Positions 48,692 through 57,261 of a stretch of 64,000 nucleotides of DNA are shown here, one piece after another. The stretch is from Alphaproteobacteria bacterium. Its GTDB lineage: Bacteria > Myxococcota_A > UBA796 > GCA-2862545. Made by a program: the position numbers and the translations under genes. The stretch is from the NCBI GenBank assembly GCA_020632875.1, contig JACKET010000002.1, positions 627,633 through 691,632 of the forward strand. Direction: 5' to 3'. Under the pieces are notes generated by a model. The model made no database searches. It worked only from the letters and a program-made list of their open reading frames with translations, and had not been told where the DNA came from. How positions within the stretch are numbered: the stretch's first letter is position 1; each line of letters begins with the position of its first letter.

Positions 48692-49596
48692 CGCTGCTCC
48701 TGCTGCGTCTTCGTGGGACGGAAGAAGACCTTGCTGCCCGGCGGCACGCTCTCGGTGAGCCAGACGTTGCCGCCGATCACCGAGCCCGCGCCGACCACCG
48801 TATCGCCGCCGAGGATCGTCGCGCCCGCGTAGACCGTCACGCGGTCTTCGAGCGTGGGGTGGCGCTTCTCGATGCGGCCGCGCCGACGCTCGACGTCGCC
48901 GCGCACGGAGTGCGCCCCGAGCGTGACGCCCTGGTAGATCCGCACGTCGGCGCCGACGACCGTGGTGGCGCCGATCACCACGCCGGTGCCGTGGTCGATG
49001 AAGAAGCGCGGGCCGATGGTGGCGCCCGGATGGATGTCGATGCCGGTTCGCTGGTGCGCGTGCTCGGTGAGGATGCGCGGGATGATCGGCACGCCCGACT
49101 CGAACATCACGTGGGCCACGCGGTAGGCCGTGATCGCGAGGATCGCGGGGTACGAGAACACGATGTCCTCGATGTGCTCGGCGGCCGGGTCGGCCTCGAA
49201 CGCGGCCCGCACGTCGCCCTGCAGCGTCTCGCGCAGCGCCGGGAGCTCGTTGAGCAGGCCGAACACGCGCTGGCGGCACCACCCCTCTTCGCGGCGGTCG
49301 GCGGGGCGACAGTCGCGGTCGGCCCACGCGGCCGCCCGGCTCACCTGGGCGCAGAGCAGCTCGGTGGCCGGGAGGAGGTGCTCGGCGAGCGCCATCCGCA
49401 GCGTGTTCTCGCTCAGCATCCGCGTGCTGAAGAACGGGAGGAACAACAGGTGCTGGAGGTGGTGGAAGGCCTCGATCACCGCGCGCCGGTTGGGGAGCGC
49501 CGCGCTCTCGAGCGCGTTGAGGGGGTCGGGCTCGCGGTACGACTCGACGAGCGCGTCGAGGACCGCGTCGAGGGACGTGTTGGTCGGGTCGGGCAT
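48688..49596 (-). CDS. cysE: Serine O-acetyltransferase
   Basis: 302-aa enzyme making O-acetylserine from serine and acetyl-CoA. The N-terminal ~150 residues are helical, and the C-terminal left-handed beta-helix of hexapeptide repeats contains the catalytic HGTGVVIGATTVVG and IYQGVTLGA. The order DIHPGATIGPRFFIDHGTG is diagnostic. The long N-terminus resembles EpsC-type acetyltransferases. ATG 49596 has no strong ribosome-binding site; upstream frame to 50457 is a shadow. First gene of the cysE-cysK-metG operon; its stop overlaps cysK. Confidence 0.93.
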   Translation of the reverse strand: MPDPTNTSLDAVLDALVESYREPDPLNALESAALPNRRAVIEAFHHLQHLLFLPFFSTRMLSENTLRMALAEHLLPATELLCAQVSRAAAWADRDCRPADRREEGWCRQRVFGLLNELPALRETLQGDVRAAFEADPAAEHIEDIVFSYPAILAITAYRVAHVMFESGVPIIPRILTEHAHQRTGIDIHPGATIGPRFFIDHGTGVVIGATTVVGADVRIYQGVTLGAHSVRGDVERRRGRIEKRHPTLEDRVTVYAGATILGGDTVVGAGSVIGGNVWLTESVPPGSKVFFRPTKTQQEQR

Positions 49597-49677
49597 GGCG
49601 ACATGCGTAACTCCCGCCCGGGTCCCGCGACGGTGATCCCATACCCCGGACCGACTACTGGGTGTCGGGGGCAGGGC

Positions 49678-50580
49678 ATGGTGGGAGAGTCGGACGTATT
49701 CGAGCCACCGAAGTCGCGCGGTGCGGGGCCGTCCGAGGCCCGCGTGACGTTCCCGGTCGACCGCGAGCGGGTGCTGCGGATCCTGCCCCTCCACGCCCAT
49801 TCCGCGCGGTGGCTGCCACCCGGCCGGCTGCTCTGGATTCTCGGCTGCGCCGCGATTCCGGTGGCTGCCCTGATCGGGGCCGAATCCGCGCTGGGTCTGG
49901 CGATGCTCGTCGCGCTCCTCGCGCTCGTGGCCGGTTTCGGCGCGATGCTGGACCTGCGACCGGGCTGGTCCCTGCGGTCCGTCGCGGACGACTACCTGTC
50001 CCGCAACCGGATCGAAGACGGCGACGTGCTGGACGTGGTGGTCGAGGACGGATGGCTGATCCTCACCCTTCGCGGCACATCGCTCGCCCGGTCGCTCGAG
50101 CTGGTCGAGCGGGTGACGCTCCGGGATGGCTCGGCGGTGATCTGGATGGCGGGCGAGCCCATCTGGATCGACGGTGTGGACGCCAGTGCAGCCGTCGCAG
50201 CGGCGGTCGCTGGCGAGCGGCAGGCCGGGACGCGACGTGTGGAGGAGCTGGGGGAGGTGCTGCGCGTGACCTCCACCGTGGTGCGGCCCCCGTTGATGAA
50301 TCCCGTTGCCGCGACGATCGGTGGCCTGATCCTGGGTGGCGAGGTTCTGATGGCGTCGGCATTCGCGCTGGGGAGCGCCCGCGACGGGAACCTCGGGATG
50401 TTGGTGTTCGGGTGCGTGGCGGCCGCGGGGGGCGCCTGGCTCGTCCACACGTTCCACACGCGGGGCACCGTGCGTATCGATCGACGCGACGTCGTCGTGG
50501 GCGCGGCGCCGGACGGGCGCCTGCGAATTCCCCCGACCGGGAGCCTTCAGCGGCTTGAAGCCGCTGACTCCTCCCTGTGA
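49678..50580 (+). CDS. Membrane protein interrupted by a palindromic repeat
   Basis: 300 aa as read. It has a two-helix hairpin (LLWILGCAAIPVAALIGAESALGLAMLVALLALVAGF, ~48-85) and a second pair near 215-260, with a beta-rich cytosolic middle. The last ~14 residues (TGSLQRLEAADSSL) come from the palindromic repeat, which brings the TGA at 50578. In the same frame after that stop, excellent coding sequence continues to 50742. The two CCCGAC hexamers at 50532 and 50589 are 57 nt apart, an exact number of codons; removing one interval would join the parts into a 335-aa protein. No domain family recognised. Confidence 0.72.
   Translation: MVGESDVFEPPKSRGAGPSEARVTFPVDRERVLRILPLHAHSARWLPPGRLLWILGCAAIPVAALIGAESALGLAMLVALLALVAGFGAMLDLRPGWSLRSVADDYLSRNRIEDGDVLDVVVEDGWLILTLRGTSLARSLELVERVTLRDGSAVIWMAGEPIWIDGVDASAAVAAAVAGERQAGTRRVEELGEVLRVTSTVVRPPLMNPVAATIGGLILGGEVLMASAFALGSARDGNLGMLVFGCVAAAGGAWLVHTFHTRGTVRIDRRDVVVGAAPDGRLRIPPTGSLQRLEAADSSL
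50527..50569 (+). repeat. 43-nt palindromic repeat, copy 2 (inside a coding region)
   Basis: Second copy of the element at 45704-45746 (39/43 identical by hand). The stem arms are conserved; the four differences lie in the hairpin loop and the 5' GC-rich segment. Here it lies within an open reading frame and supplies its premature stop context. Confidence 0.65.
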
Positions 50581-50742
50581 ATCGTCCTCCCGACGCTCGC
50601 CTACGACTGGCCGCTCGATGCCGTGGTCGTCGAGCGCTCGGACCGCGCGGTGGTGTTGCGGTACCCCGCCCTCGGGAAGCGGGTCCTTCTCGACGAGCCC
50701 GGCGGCACCGAGGTGGTTGCACGCTTCCTCCCACGGGCCTGA
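50581..50742 (+). pseudogene. Separated C-terminal part of the interrupted membrane protein
   Basis: Same frame as the preceding gene, directly after its TGA: IVLPTLAYDWPLDAVVVERSDRAVVLRYPALGKRVLLDEPGGTEVVARFLPRA, stop at 50740-50742. Third positions are nearly all G/C, and the sequence is beta-rich like the preceding soluble segment. There is no ribosome-binding site or start codon nearby. It is best read as the original 3' end of the gene at 49678. Confidence 0.6.
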
Positions 50743-50852
50743 GGCAGAGCCGCCTTTGCTACAGCTTCGCTACGAGGTCGGGAGCGTCACCGGCCGTCCG
50801 ATAGGTGCCTCGCGTCCGGATCGACCGGCCGTTTTCCATTTGTGAGGCACCG

Positions 50853-51506
50853 ATGACGCTCTCTACGCCCGACTCCATCATCACCGAGGTGGAGATCACC
50901 GAGTCCTACGGCCACGACGCGACCCCCGAGGCCGTCCTCCACATCGCTCCCGAGCCGCCGCTCCCCACGATGGCCTGGGTGCTCTCCGGGGCTGCCATCG
51001 CGCTCGGCGTGCTCGGCGGTGGCGTCGCCGTGTGGAGCGGAATCCGCGTGCTGTGGGCCGGGCTGATGCTGCTCGACGCGCCGATGGTGTGGACCGAGCT
51101 CTCCCCGGCGCTCGTCCTCCGCGACCTGTTCGTGGTGGTCGCCATGGGGCTGCGCTGCTTCGTCGGCACCATGATCTTCTCGGCCTGCGTGGGCACCGGC
51201 CTCGTGGTGCCCTGGTACCGCAAGGCGCGCCCGCTCGCCCGGGTCGCGACCGCGATGCTCGCCTACCTCCTGGTTTTCGGCTTCGTCGTGGCCCTGATGG
51301 ACGCCTCGATCTCCCTCTGGGCGGAGCGCTCCCTGCTCGTGGCGATGGGAGGGGACGCCTCGATGATCGGGCTCACCGACCCCGTCGTCCTCGTCTACAA
51401 CGTCATCCCCACGACGATCGGGCTCTTCGCGACCATCGCCGGCCTCGCGGTGTGGTCCTGGATCGCGAGCGCCGCGCGACGCCTCGAGTGGTCGTTCCAG
51501 GCCTGA
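50853..51506 (+). CDS. Four-helix membrane protein, unknown function
   Basis: 217-aa protein. ATG 50853 has GAGG upstream. A ~45-residue soluble N-terminus precedes hydrophobic segments at about 48-75, 98-128, 138-155 and 185-205, followed by a short basic tail (ARRLEWSFQA). The layout (paired helices with a large loop) is reminiscent of MotA/TolQ/ExbB-type channels, but no diagnostic residues are seen, so this is speculation. Its stop is 4 nt from that of the convergent regulator gene. Confidence 0.7.
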   Translation: MTLSTPDSIITEVEITESYGHDATPEAVLHIAPEPPLPTMAWVLSGAAIALGVLGGGVAVWSGIRVLWAGLMLLDAPMVWTELSPALVLRDLFVVVAMGLRCFVGTMIFSACVGTGLVVPWYRKARPLARVATAMLAYLLVFGFVVALMDASISLWAERSLLVAMGGDASMIGLTDPVVLVYNVIPTTIGLFATIAGLAVWSWIASAARRLEWSFQA

Positions 51507-51510
51507 GGCC

Positions 51511-53826
51511 TCACGCGTCCGCGTCCGCCACGAGGCGGGCGACCTCGAACCGGGCCCGCACCCACCCCGAGCGGTGGGTCGTGGGCTCGGGCAGTGGATC
51601 CCCCGCGATCATCGCGGCGTAGAAGGGCTCGAGCTCGGGCGGGAGGTCTGGCGAGGGGACGCCCGCGGCGATCGACCGGACGATGCACGCGAAGTCGGGG
51701 GAGAACGCGGGATCGATGTCCCTCAGGATCTCGGTGGCCAGGTCGGGGACGAGCACGAGCCGCATCGCGGCGTCCATCAGCAGGCTGTTCCCGAGCGGCG
51801 TGGGGTGCTCGCGGTGCCGGGCCCGCAGGGCGCCGAGGCGCTCCCAGGCCTCGTGGCGCTCGCCTGCGCCGAGCAGGACGATGGCCAGATCTGCGTTGAG
51901 CACCGCGGAGTGGGCCGCCGAGAGTGTGGCCTGCGCGCGACCCATCAGCCAGCGGGCCCGGTCGAGCTCCCACGGGGTGCCGACGTGGCCGCGCAGGATG
52001 CTGAGTGCTGCGTTCAGGCCGCGCACCGGGTATGCCGCACCCGCTTCGACGACGACCTGCTCGAGCGTCGCGCGGCCCCGCGGCGGGTCGACGAACATCC
52101 AGGTGCCCCCGAGCATGGTGAGCGTGTCGAGGCGCAGGAACGGCGGTGCGTCGTCGGGCAGGTCGCGGAGCGCCCGGTCGGCGAGCGCGGCGGCGTCGGG
52201 CTCCTCCCACCACGCGTGGAGCATCGACAGGAGCGCCGTGCCCCGCGCGCGCAGGACGGGATCGGCGATGTGGTCGATGCACCCGACCAGGATGGGCTCG
52301 GCGCCGTGCCGGTCGCCCAGCGAGAACCGGGCCCACGCCTGGAGCTCCTGCCCGTCGGCGAACCGATCGACCGGCAGGTCGGCCGTCCACCGGTCGGCTT
52401 CGGGCACGACGTCCTCGCTCGGACCGTACGCATAGAGCATCAGCAGGTGCCGGGTGAGGAGGGGCAGGCGCTCGGCCGGGGGGACCAGGTGCAGCGCCCA
52501 CTCGAGCTCGCGCCGCAGGGGCCCGAGGTCGGCGTGGGTCGGGCGCAGCGAGAGCAGCCACGCGACGTGGCGCCGATCGCTGGCGTCGCGGGCCTCGCGA
52601 TACGCCTCGGCGTTGCGGAGCACGGTGCGGACCGCCGGGAGCACGCTGCTCGTGCCGTCGACCGCGCTCACCAGGCCCGACTGCCGGAGCTCGCCGAGCG
52701 CCGCGACGACCCGCGCGGGCGGCTGTCCGACCACGGCGAGCACGCTCGAGGTCGCGGGGGGCGAGGCGAACGAAGCGAGCGCGTGCACCACGTCGATCGC
52801 GGCGTCGGAGAGGTGCGCGAGGCTCGTCGTGACCGCCGAGAGCAGCGAGAGGGGCTCCGACCCCGCCTCGAGCTCGAGGATGTCGGACGTGTCGCGCATC
52901 CACTCGAACAGCGGCGCGGCGATGCGGAGGGCGAGGGGATGCCCGCCGAGCGAGGACCACAGCGCGTCGAGAGCCTCGTCTGGGAGGGGCTCGAGCCCGG
53001 ACCGCAGGCGGGCCTCGCGCACGAGCTGGAGGGCGGGCTCGCGCTCGAGCTGCGACAGGATGGCGACCTCGCCGGCGAGCTTCATCCGCCGCTGGCTGCC
53101 CACGAGGACGGGTGCCGTGCCGGTCGCCAGCCAGCGGGCGAGCAGCGCCTCGGCCTCGTCGTTCAGGCCCTCCGCGTGGTCGATCACGGTGGGAGGCCCG
53201 CCGGCGAGGGCCGCCGCGATGCGCGTGTCGACGTCGTCACCCTCGATGCCGAGCGACGCGGCGACGGAGCGGCGCAGCGCGACGGGTGAGGCGATGCCCT
53301 GGAGGTCGACGCGGCGGCCCGCGGCGCGCCTCGCCCACAGGCTGGCCAGCGCGGTCTTCCCCATGCCGGCGGGGCCCAGCAGCTGGATGATGCGGGTGCG
53401 CGCCGCGAAGGCGGCTTCGAGGCGCGCGAGGTCTGCGGCGCGCCCGAGCAGGGGCTCGTCGGGCTCCGGCGCCAGCTCCGGCCCGTCGGGCACGGCGTCG
53501 AACGTCGGTGTGGTGTCGGCGAGCAGCTGCAGGCCGCGCCCGTGGACGGACTCGATGCGGATCGACGTGCCCTCGAGCTTCGCCCGCACCCGGATGAGCG
53601 TCGCGTCGACCGCGCGGGACTTCACGCTCGCGCTGTACCGCCACACCTCCTGGAGCAGCTCGTCCTTGCGGATGACCTGGCCGTGGCGCCGGGCCAGGTA
53701 CAGCAGGAACTCGGCCTCCATCGGCGACAGCGACACCGGGTCGGCGCCGGGGATGCGCAGCTCGCCGCGCATCGCGTCCAGCACGACGTCTCCGATGGTG
53801 CAGCCGACCGCCGGCTCGTCCGCCAT
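51511..53826 (-). CDS. Winged-helix / STAND-like P-loop regulator (paralogue 3)
   Basis: 771-aa protein. The OmpR/SARP-type winged helix lies directly at the N-terminus (5-107: SLSPMEAEFLLYLARRHGQVIRKDELLQEVW, SRAVDATLIRVRAKLEG, VHGRGLQL), followed by a P-loop GPAGMGKT (151-158), GGHPLALRIAAPLFEW, and a long helical TPR-like C-terminus. It lacks the ~95-residue N-terminal domain of the other two regulators, and its DNA-reading helix differs from theirs (DATLIRVRAKL versus DMAVSRVRKKI), so it should bind another site. It is divergent from the DUF3817 gene; a perfect 9-bp inverted repeat lies in the shared promoter region. Confidence 0.86.
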   Translation of the reverse strand: MADEPAVGCTIGDVVLDAMRGELRIPGADPVSLSPMEAEFLLYLARRHGQVIRKDELLQEVWRYSASVKSRAVDATLIRVRAKLEGTSIRIESVHGRGLQLLADTTPTFDAVPDGPELAPEPDEPLLGRAADLARLEAAFAARTRIIQLLGPAGMGKTALASLWARRAAGRRVDLQGIASPVALRRSVAASLGIEGDDVDTRIAAALAGGPPTVIDHAEGLNDEAEALLARWLATGTAPVLVGSQRRMKLAGEVAILSQLEREPALQLVREARLRSGLEPLPDEALDALWSSLGGHPLALRIAAPLFEWMRDTSDILELEAGSEPLSLLSAVTTSLAHLSDAAIDVVHALASFASPPATSSVLAVVGQPPARVVAALGELRQSGLVSAVDGTSSVLPAVRTVLRNAEAYREARDASDRRHVAWLLSLRPTHADLGPLRRELEWALHLVPPAERLPLLTRHLLMLYAYGPSEDVVPEADRWTADLPVDRFADGQELQAWARFSLGDRHGAEPILVGCIDHIADPVLRARGTALLSMLHAWWEEPDAAALADRALRDLPDDAPPFLRLDTLTMLGGTWMFVDPPRGRATLEQVVVEAGAAYPVRGLNAALSILRGHVGTPWELDRARWLMGRAQATLSAAHSAVLNADLAIVLLGAGERHEAWERLGALRARHREHPTPLGNSLLMDAAMRLVLVPDLATEILRDIDPAFSPDFACIVRSIAAGVPSPDLPPELEPFYAAMIAGDPLPEPTTHRSGWVRARFEVARLVADADA

Positions 53827-53880
53827 GCGCCCTCCGCCGGCAACATACCCGGGTGCGCACCTCGGGTGAACGGCGGCCCT

Positions 53881-53903
53881 CGACCGGTTACCTGAACCGG
53901 TCG
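53881..53903. promoter_or_regulatory. Inverted-repeat operator or leader hairpin
   Basis: CGACCGGTT, 5 nt, AACCGGTCG: a perfect 9-bp inverted repeat in the 95-nt gap between divergent genes, ending 18 nt before the DUF3817 ATG. It could be an operator dyad or an RNA hairpin in that gene's leader. A second palindrome, GGTGCGCACC, lies at 53852-53861. Confidence 0.45.
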
Positions 53904-53921
53904 TCAGGTGTCGGAGGGCGG

Positions 53922-54227
53922 ATGTCGCAGGGTGGGCTGGCCGAGCGGTCGAGATTGCTGCAGGGATTCCTGTGGGTCGCGCGCTTCGAGGGGCTGTCGC
54001 TGCTCGTGATGTTCCTCGTCGCGATGCCCTTGAAGTACCTGTTCGGGCATCCCGAGGCGGTGCTCGCGGTGGGCTGGATCCACGGGCTCCTGTTCATCGC
54101 GTACGTCGTGGCCCTCGGGCTGGTGGCGCGCGAGCAGGGCTGGTCGATGGCGCGGATCGCGGCGGGCTTCGTGGCCTCGCTGCTGCCGGCCGGGACGTTC
54201 GTGTTCGAGCGGCGCATCGAGGGCTGA
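53922..54227 (+). CDS. DUF3817 family membrane protein
   Basis: 101-aa integral membrane protein with three hydrophobic segments. The pattern FLWVARFEGLSLLVMFLVAMPLKYLFGHPEAVLAVGWIHGLLFIAYVVAL matches DUF3817 (conserved EG, AMPLKY, GWIHG). ATG 53922 has GGAGG four bases upstream; the longer frame to 53853 is not needed. Function of the family is unknown. It is followed by the large repeat block. Confidence 0.85.
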   Translation: MSQGGLAERSRLLQGFLWVARFEGLSLLVMFLVAMPLKYLFGHPEAVLAVGWIHGLLFIAYVVALGLVAREQGWSMARIAAGFVASLLPAGTFVFERRIEG

Positions 54228-54235
54228 CGCGCGGG

Positions 54236-54388
<153 letters not shown>

Positions 54389-54543
54389 CGCGAGCGCATC
54401 GGACTCGCGGGCGTTCGAGGTCCGACCCGTGCCAGCCGCAGCCGGTGCGCGTGCGCGTGCGATGGAGCGTTCGAAGCGGGATCCCGGCTCGTGCAGCCGG
54501 TGGCGTGGCGGTGTCGGCTGGCTCGTCGGAGACGGCGGGCGGG

Positions 54544-54748
54544 AGCATCACCCCAGGTACGCATCCTCGGCGAGAGCATCGGGGGTCGTACGCATCCTCG
54601 GACTCGATTTCGTCCCTGGTCGCGGATTGTGCCGACGGACGAACGCCGCGAATCGACGGCCTCTCGAGACCCATCTGCCTCCGCAGGCCGTCCAGGATGC
54701 GTTGAACCCCCGATGCTTCCGGCGAGGATGCGTTTCCTCCTCGATGCC
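54544..54748. mobile_element. 205-nt terminal-inverted-repeat element, copy 1
   Basis: MITE-like. The left arm (containing TACGCATCC...AGCATCGGGGGTCG) and the right arm (GGATGCGTTGAACCCCCG...) are imperfect inverted repeats around a ~100-nt core. No coding capacity. Ends are approximate. Confidence 0.6.
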
Positions 54749-54911
54749 TCCGCCAACCACGGGACCAGACGCCGGGGAGGAAGTGCGCCCGGGCGCCCGA
54801 TGACGGCGCCACTCGACACCCGACACTCGACACTTTGGCATCGACGCCGTCGTCTCAGCCCCGCCACGCGACCGGACCGGGGGGGGGGAATTGCGCCCGG
54901 GCGCCCGATGA

Positions 54912-54977
<66 letters not shown>

Positions 54978-55128
54978 GTGCCGCGAGCGCATCGGACTCG
55001 CGGGCGTTCGAGGTCCGACCCGTGCCCAGCCGCAGCCGGTGCGCGATGGAGCGTTCGAAGCGGGATCCCGGCTCGTCGTAGACGGTGGCGTGGCGGTGTC
55101 GGCTGGCTCGTCGGAGACGGCGGGCGGG

Positions 55129-55333
55129 AGCATCACCCCAGATACGCATCCTCGGCGAGAGCATCGGGGGTCGTACGCATCCTCGGACTCGATTTCGCCC
55201 CTGGTCGCGGATTGCGCCGACGGACAAACGCCGCGAATCGACGGCCTCTCGAGCCCCATCTGCCTCCGCAGGCCGTCCAGGATGCGTTGAACCCCCGATG
55301 CTTCCGGCGAGGATGCGTTTCCTCCTCGATGCC
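55129..55333. mobile_element. 205-nt terminal-inverted-repeat element, copy 2
   Basis: Nearly identical to copy 1 because it lies in the duplicated segment. It has the same arms and the same total length. Confidence 0.6.
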
Positions 55334-55496
55334 TCCGCAACCCACGGGACCAGACGCCCGGGGAGGAAGTGCGCCCGGGCGCCCGATGGCGGCGCCACTC
55401 GACACCCGACACTCGACACCCGGGCATCGACGCCGTCGTCTCGGCCCCGCCACGCGACCGGACGGGGGGAAGTGCGCCCGGGCGCCCAGCTCGCTC

Positions 55497-55982
55497 TCAC
55501 TGCACCGCGAAGACGTACACCACCCGCCGGACGCGGCCTCCCATGTACGTGTCGTCCGCCTCGTGCACGCGCTGCCCGCCCCGCGCCTCGTAGAACCCGC
55601 AGCAGCGGAGCTCCGCGAACGTCTCGACGTAGACGGTCGCGCCGCGACCCGCGACCTGCACCACGCCCTCCCAGAGCGCGCTTCCGACGCCACGGGCCCG
55701 GTGCGCGGGGAGGACGTGCAGCACGCTGACCTCGTGCTCCGCGATCTCCGGCCGTCGCCCCGGGTTCAGACAGACGAAGCCGACGACGCTCTCCCGCTCC
55801 GCGACGAGCACCGTGCGGGCACCACGGGGCTCGCGCAGCCAGCCCGCCCACTGCTGCTCCCGCACGCCGGGCTCGGGAGGCCGCCAATCTGCGGCCAGCG
55901 GGCGGTACGCATCCTCCGCGGAGCGCGTGTGCACCGCGGCGATCGCACGTGCGTCGCCCACGACCGCACGCCGCACCCGCAT
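55497..55982 (-). CDS. GNAT family N-acetyltransferase
   Basis: 161-aa GNAT acetyltransferase. The acetyl-CoA-binding motif A is seen as SVLHVLPAHRARGVGSALWEG (V-x-P-x-x-R-x-x-G-x-G). The N-terminus [29 protein letters not shown] is typical of the fold, and the C-terminal CGFYEARGG matches motif B. ATG 55982 shares one base with the stop of the upstream surface-protein gene (TGATG), so it is translationally coupled. The longer frame to 56048 overlaps that gene. Substrate unknown. Confidence 0.88.
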   Translation of the reverse strand: MRVRRAVVGDARAIAAVHTRSAEDAYRPLAADWRPPEPGVREQQWAGWLREPRGARTVLVAERESVVGFVCLNPGRRPEIAEHEVSVLHVLPAHRARGVGSALWEGVVQVAGRGATVYVETFAELRCCGFYEARGGQRVHEADDTYMGGRVRRVVYVFAVQ

Positions 55983-57169
55983 CAGCGCCGCCGCATCAAC
56001 GCGAGAGGCCAGCTCGGCCGGGCCCGGACGCCCGATTCGCAGCGGCACCCCGTGAGCCGGGTCCCGGTGTCGGAGTCCGAATCGGTGTCGGAGTCGGCGT
56101 CCGCATCGGAGTCCGCGTCGGCGTCGGAGTCCGCGTCGGCGTCGGAGTCGGCGTCGGCGTCGGAGTCCGCGTCGGCGTCGGAGTCCGCGTCGGCGTCGGA
56201 GTCCGCGTCGGCGTCGGAGTCCGAGTCCGCATCGGCATCTGCGTCGGAGTCCGCGTCCGCGTCGGCGTCCGCATCGGTGTCGGCGTCCGCGTCGGCATCG
56301 GCATCGGAGTCTGCATCCGAATCGGCGTCGGTGTCGGCGTCGGTGTCGGTGTCCGACGGACAGCCCTCGTCGATCGCCCCGTCGCAGTCGTCGTCGAAGC
56401 CGTTGCAGCCCTCCACGAGGTCGGGCGCCGCGGCGTCATTCGTGTCGTCGCAGTCGTCGGAGCCGCTCCAGCCGTCGATGTCGTCGTCGCGGTACCACGC
56501 GAGCACCGCGTCGATCTCCGGGTCCGACAGCGCTCGTCCCCAGTACGTCACGTCGTCGAGGTCGCCGGGCAGGTCGAAGTCCCGGCCGAAGAAGCACCCG
56601 AGCCGCCAGGGCGTTCCGGGCTCCGCGATGCCCACGAACGGCAGGGACGCGTCGGTGGGGGTGCCGTCCACCCACGTGCGGAGCGCGGTCCCGTCAGCGC
56701 GCACCATCACGTGCATCCACACGTCCTGCCCGACCGCACCTGCGATGTCGCTCCCCGCTTCGGCCCCGCCCGCATCGAGGTTCGCGCGCAGGGTCGAGTC
56801 CGTGTTCGCGACCACGTGATGGCCCGCCGCTGCGCCCGTGCCCTGGTCGGAGTTGCCCTGCTGCACGATCGAGCACCAGGTCGCACACGCCGCGAGGTCG
56901 ACCCTCGCCCACACGGAGATCGTGAACGCTCCGGCGTGGTCCATCACTGCCGTCCACGGGACCACCGGGCACGTCTGCTGCGTGCCGACCGCGCACGAGA
57001 GGTGCTCACGTCGGGGGTCCGGCGTGAACGGTCCGGATACGGGCTGGCAGTCCGCATCCGCCGCGATCGTCGGACCGATCCCACCATAGGGGTCGGCCGC
57101 GTCGAACGGGTAGTAGAGGTCGGGCGGGACGGGGAGGGGCTCTGCCAGCGCGACGGAGACGACGAGCAC
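55982..57169 (-). CDS. LamG/MopE surface protein with C-terminal Asp linker and CxC...RRR tail
   Basis: 395-aa exported protein. GTG 57169 has GAGGAG seven bases upstream, and the signal peptide is short ([11 protein letters not shown]) with no lipobox. Residues ~18-225 form a LamG-like jelly-roll ([12 protein letters not shown]...[10 protein letters not shown]...WVDGTPTD...[19 protein letters not shown]). One MopE motif follows ([27 protein letters not shown], ~240-266). Next comes a ~100-residue (D-S/A/T)n linker, then the tail GCRC...[14 protein letters not shown]. The tail matches that of the protein at 29468-31453. The linker DNA includes a six-fold 18-nt repeat. It is coupled to the downstream GNAT gene. 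Confidence 0.86.
   Translation of the reverse strand: MLVVSVALAEPLPVPPDLYYPFDAADPYGGIGPTIAADADCQPVSGPFTPDPRREHLSCAVGTQQTCPVVPWTAVMDHAGAFTISVWARVDLAACATWCSIVQQGNSDQGTGAAAGHHVVANTDSTLRANLDAGGAEAGSDIAGAVGQDVWMHVMVRADGTALRTWVDGTPTDASLPFVGIAEPGTPWRLGCFFGRDFDLPGDLDDVTYWGRALSDPEIDAVLAWYRDDDIDGWSGSDDCDDTNDAAAPDLVEGCNGFDDDCDGAIDEGCPSDTDTDADTDADSDADSDADADADADTDADADADADSDADADADSDSDADADSDADADSDADADSDADADSDADADSDADADSDADADSDTDSDSDTGTRLTGCRCESGVRARPSWPLALMRRR
56108..56215 (+). repeat. 18-nt minisatellite within the Asp-linker coding region
   Basis: Six units of GGAGTCCGCGTCGGCGTC (one with a C-to-G change), in frame, encoding the six-residue unit DADADS on the minus strand. The other Asp linkers in the window mix synonymous codons and show no such DNA-level periodicity, so this stretch expanded recently. 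Confidence 0.85.
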
Positions 57170-57261
57170 GGGGCCGCTCCTCTGGATCGGGCCGTCGATG
57201 CTTCGATTCTACACGGCCGTCGCACCCGGCGCCGGTGGTATGCTGGCACCTCGGAGTGCCC

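Noticed and set aside
49606..49610. Another GTAAC (also 9174, 11288 and 53886 in reverse) as members of the operator family
   Set aside because: Each is a single pentamer without a partner at 10 nt.
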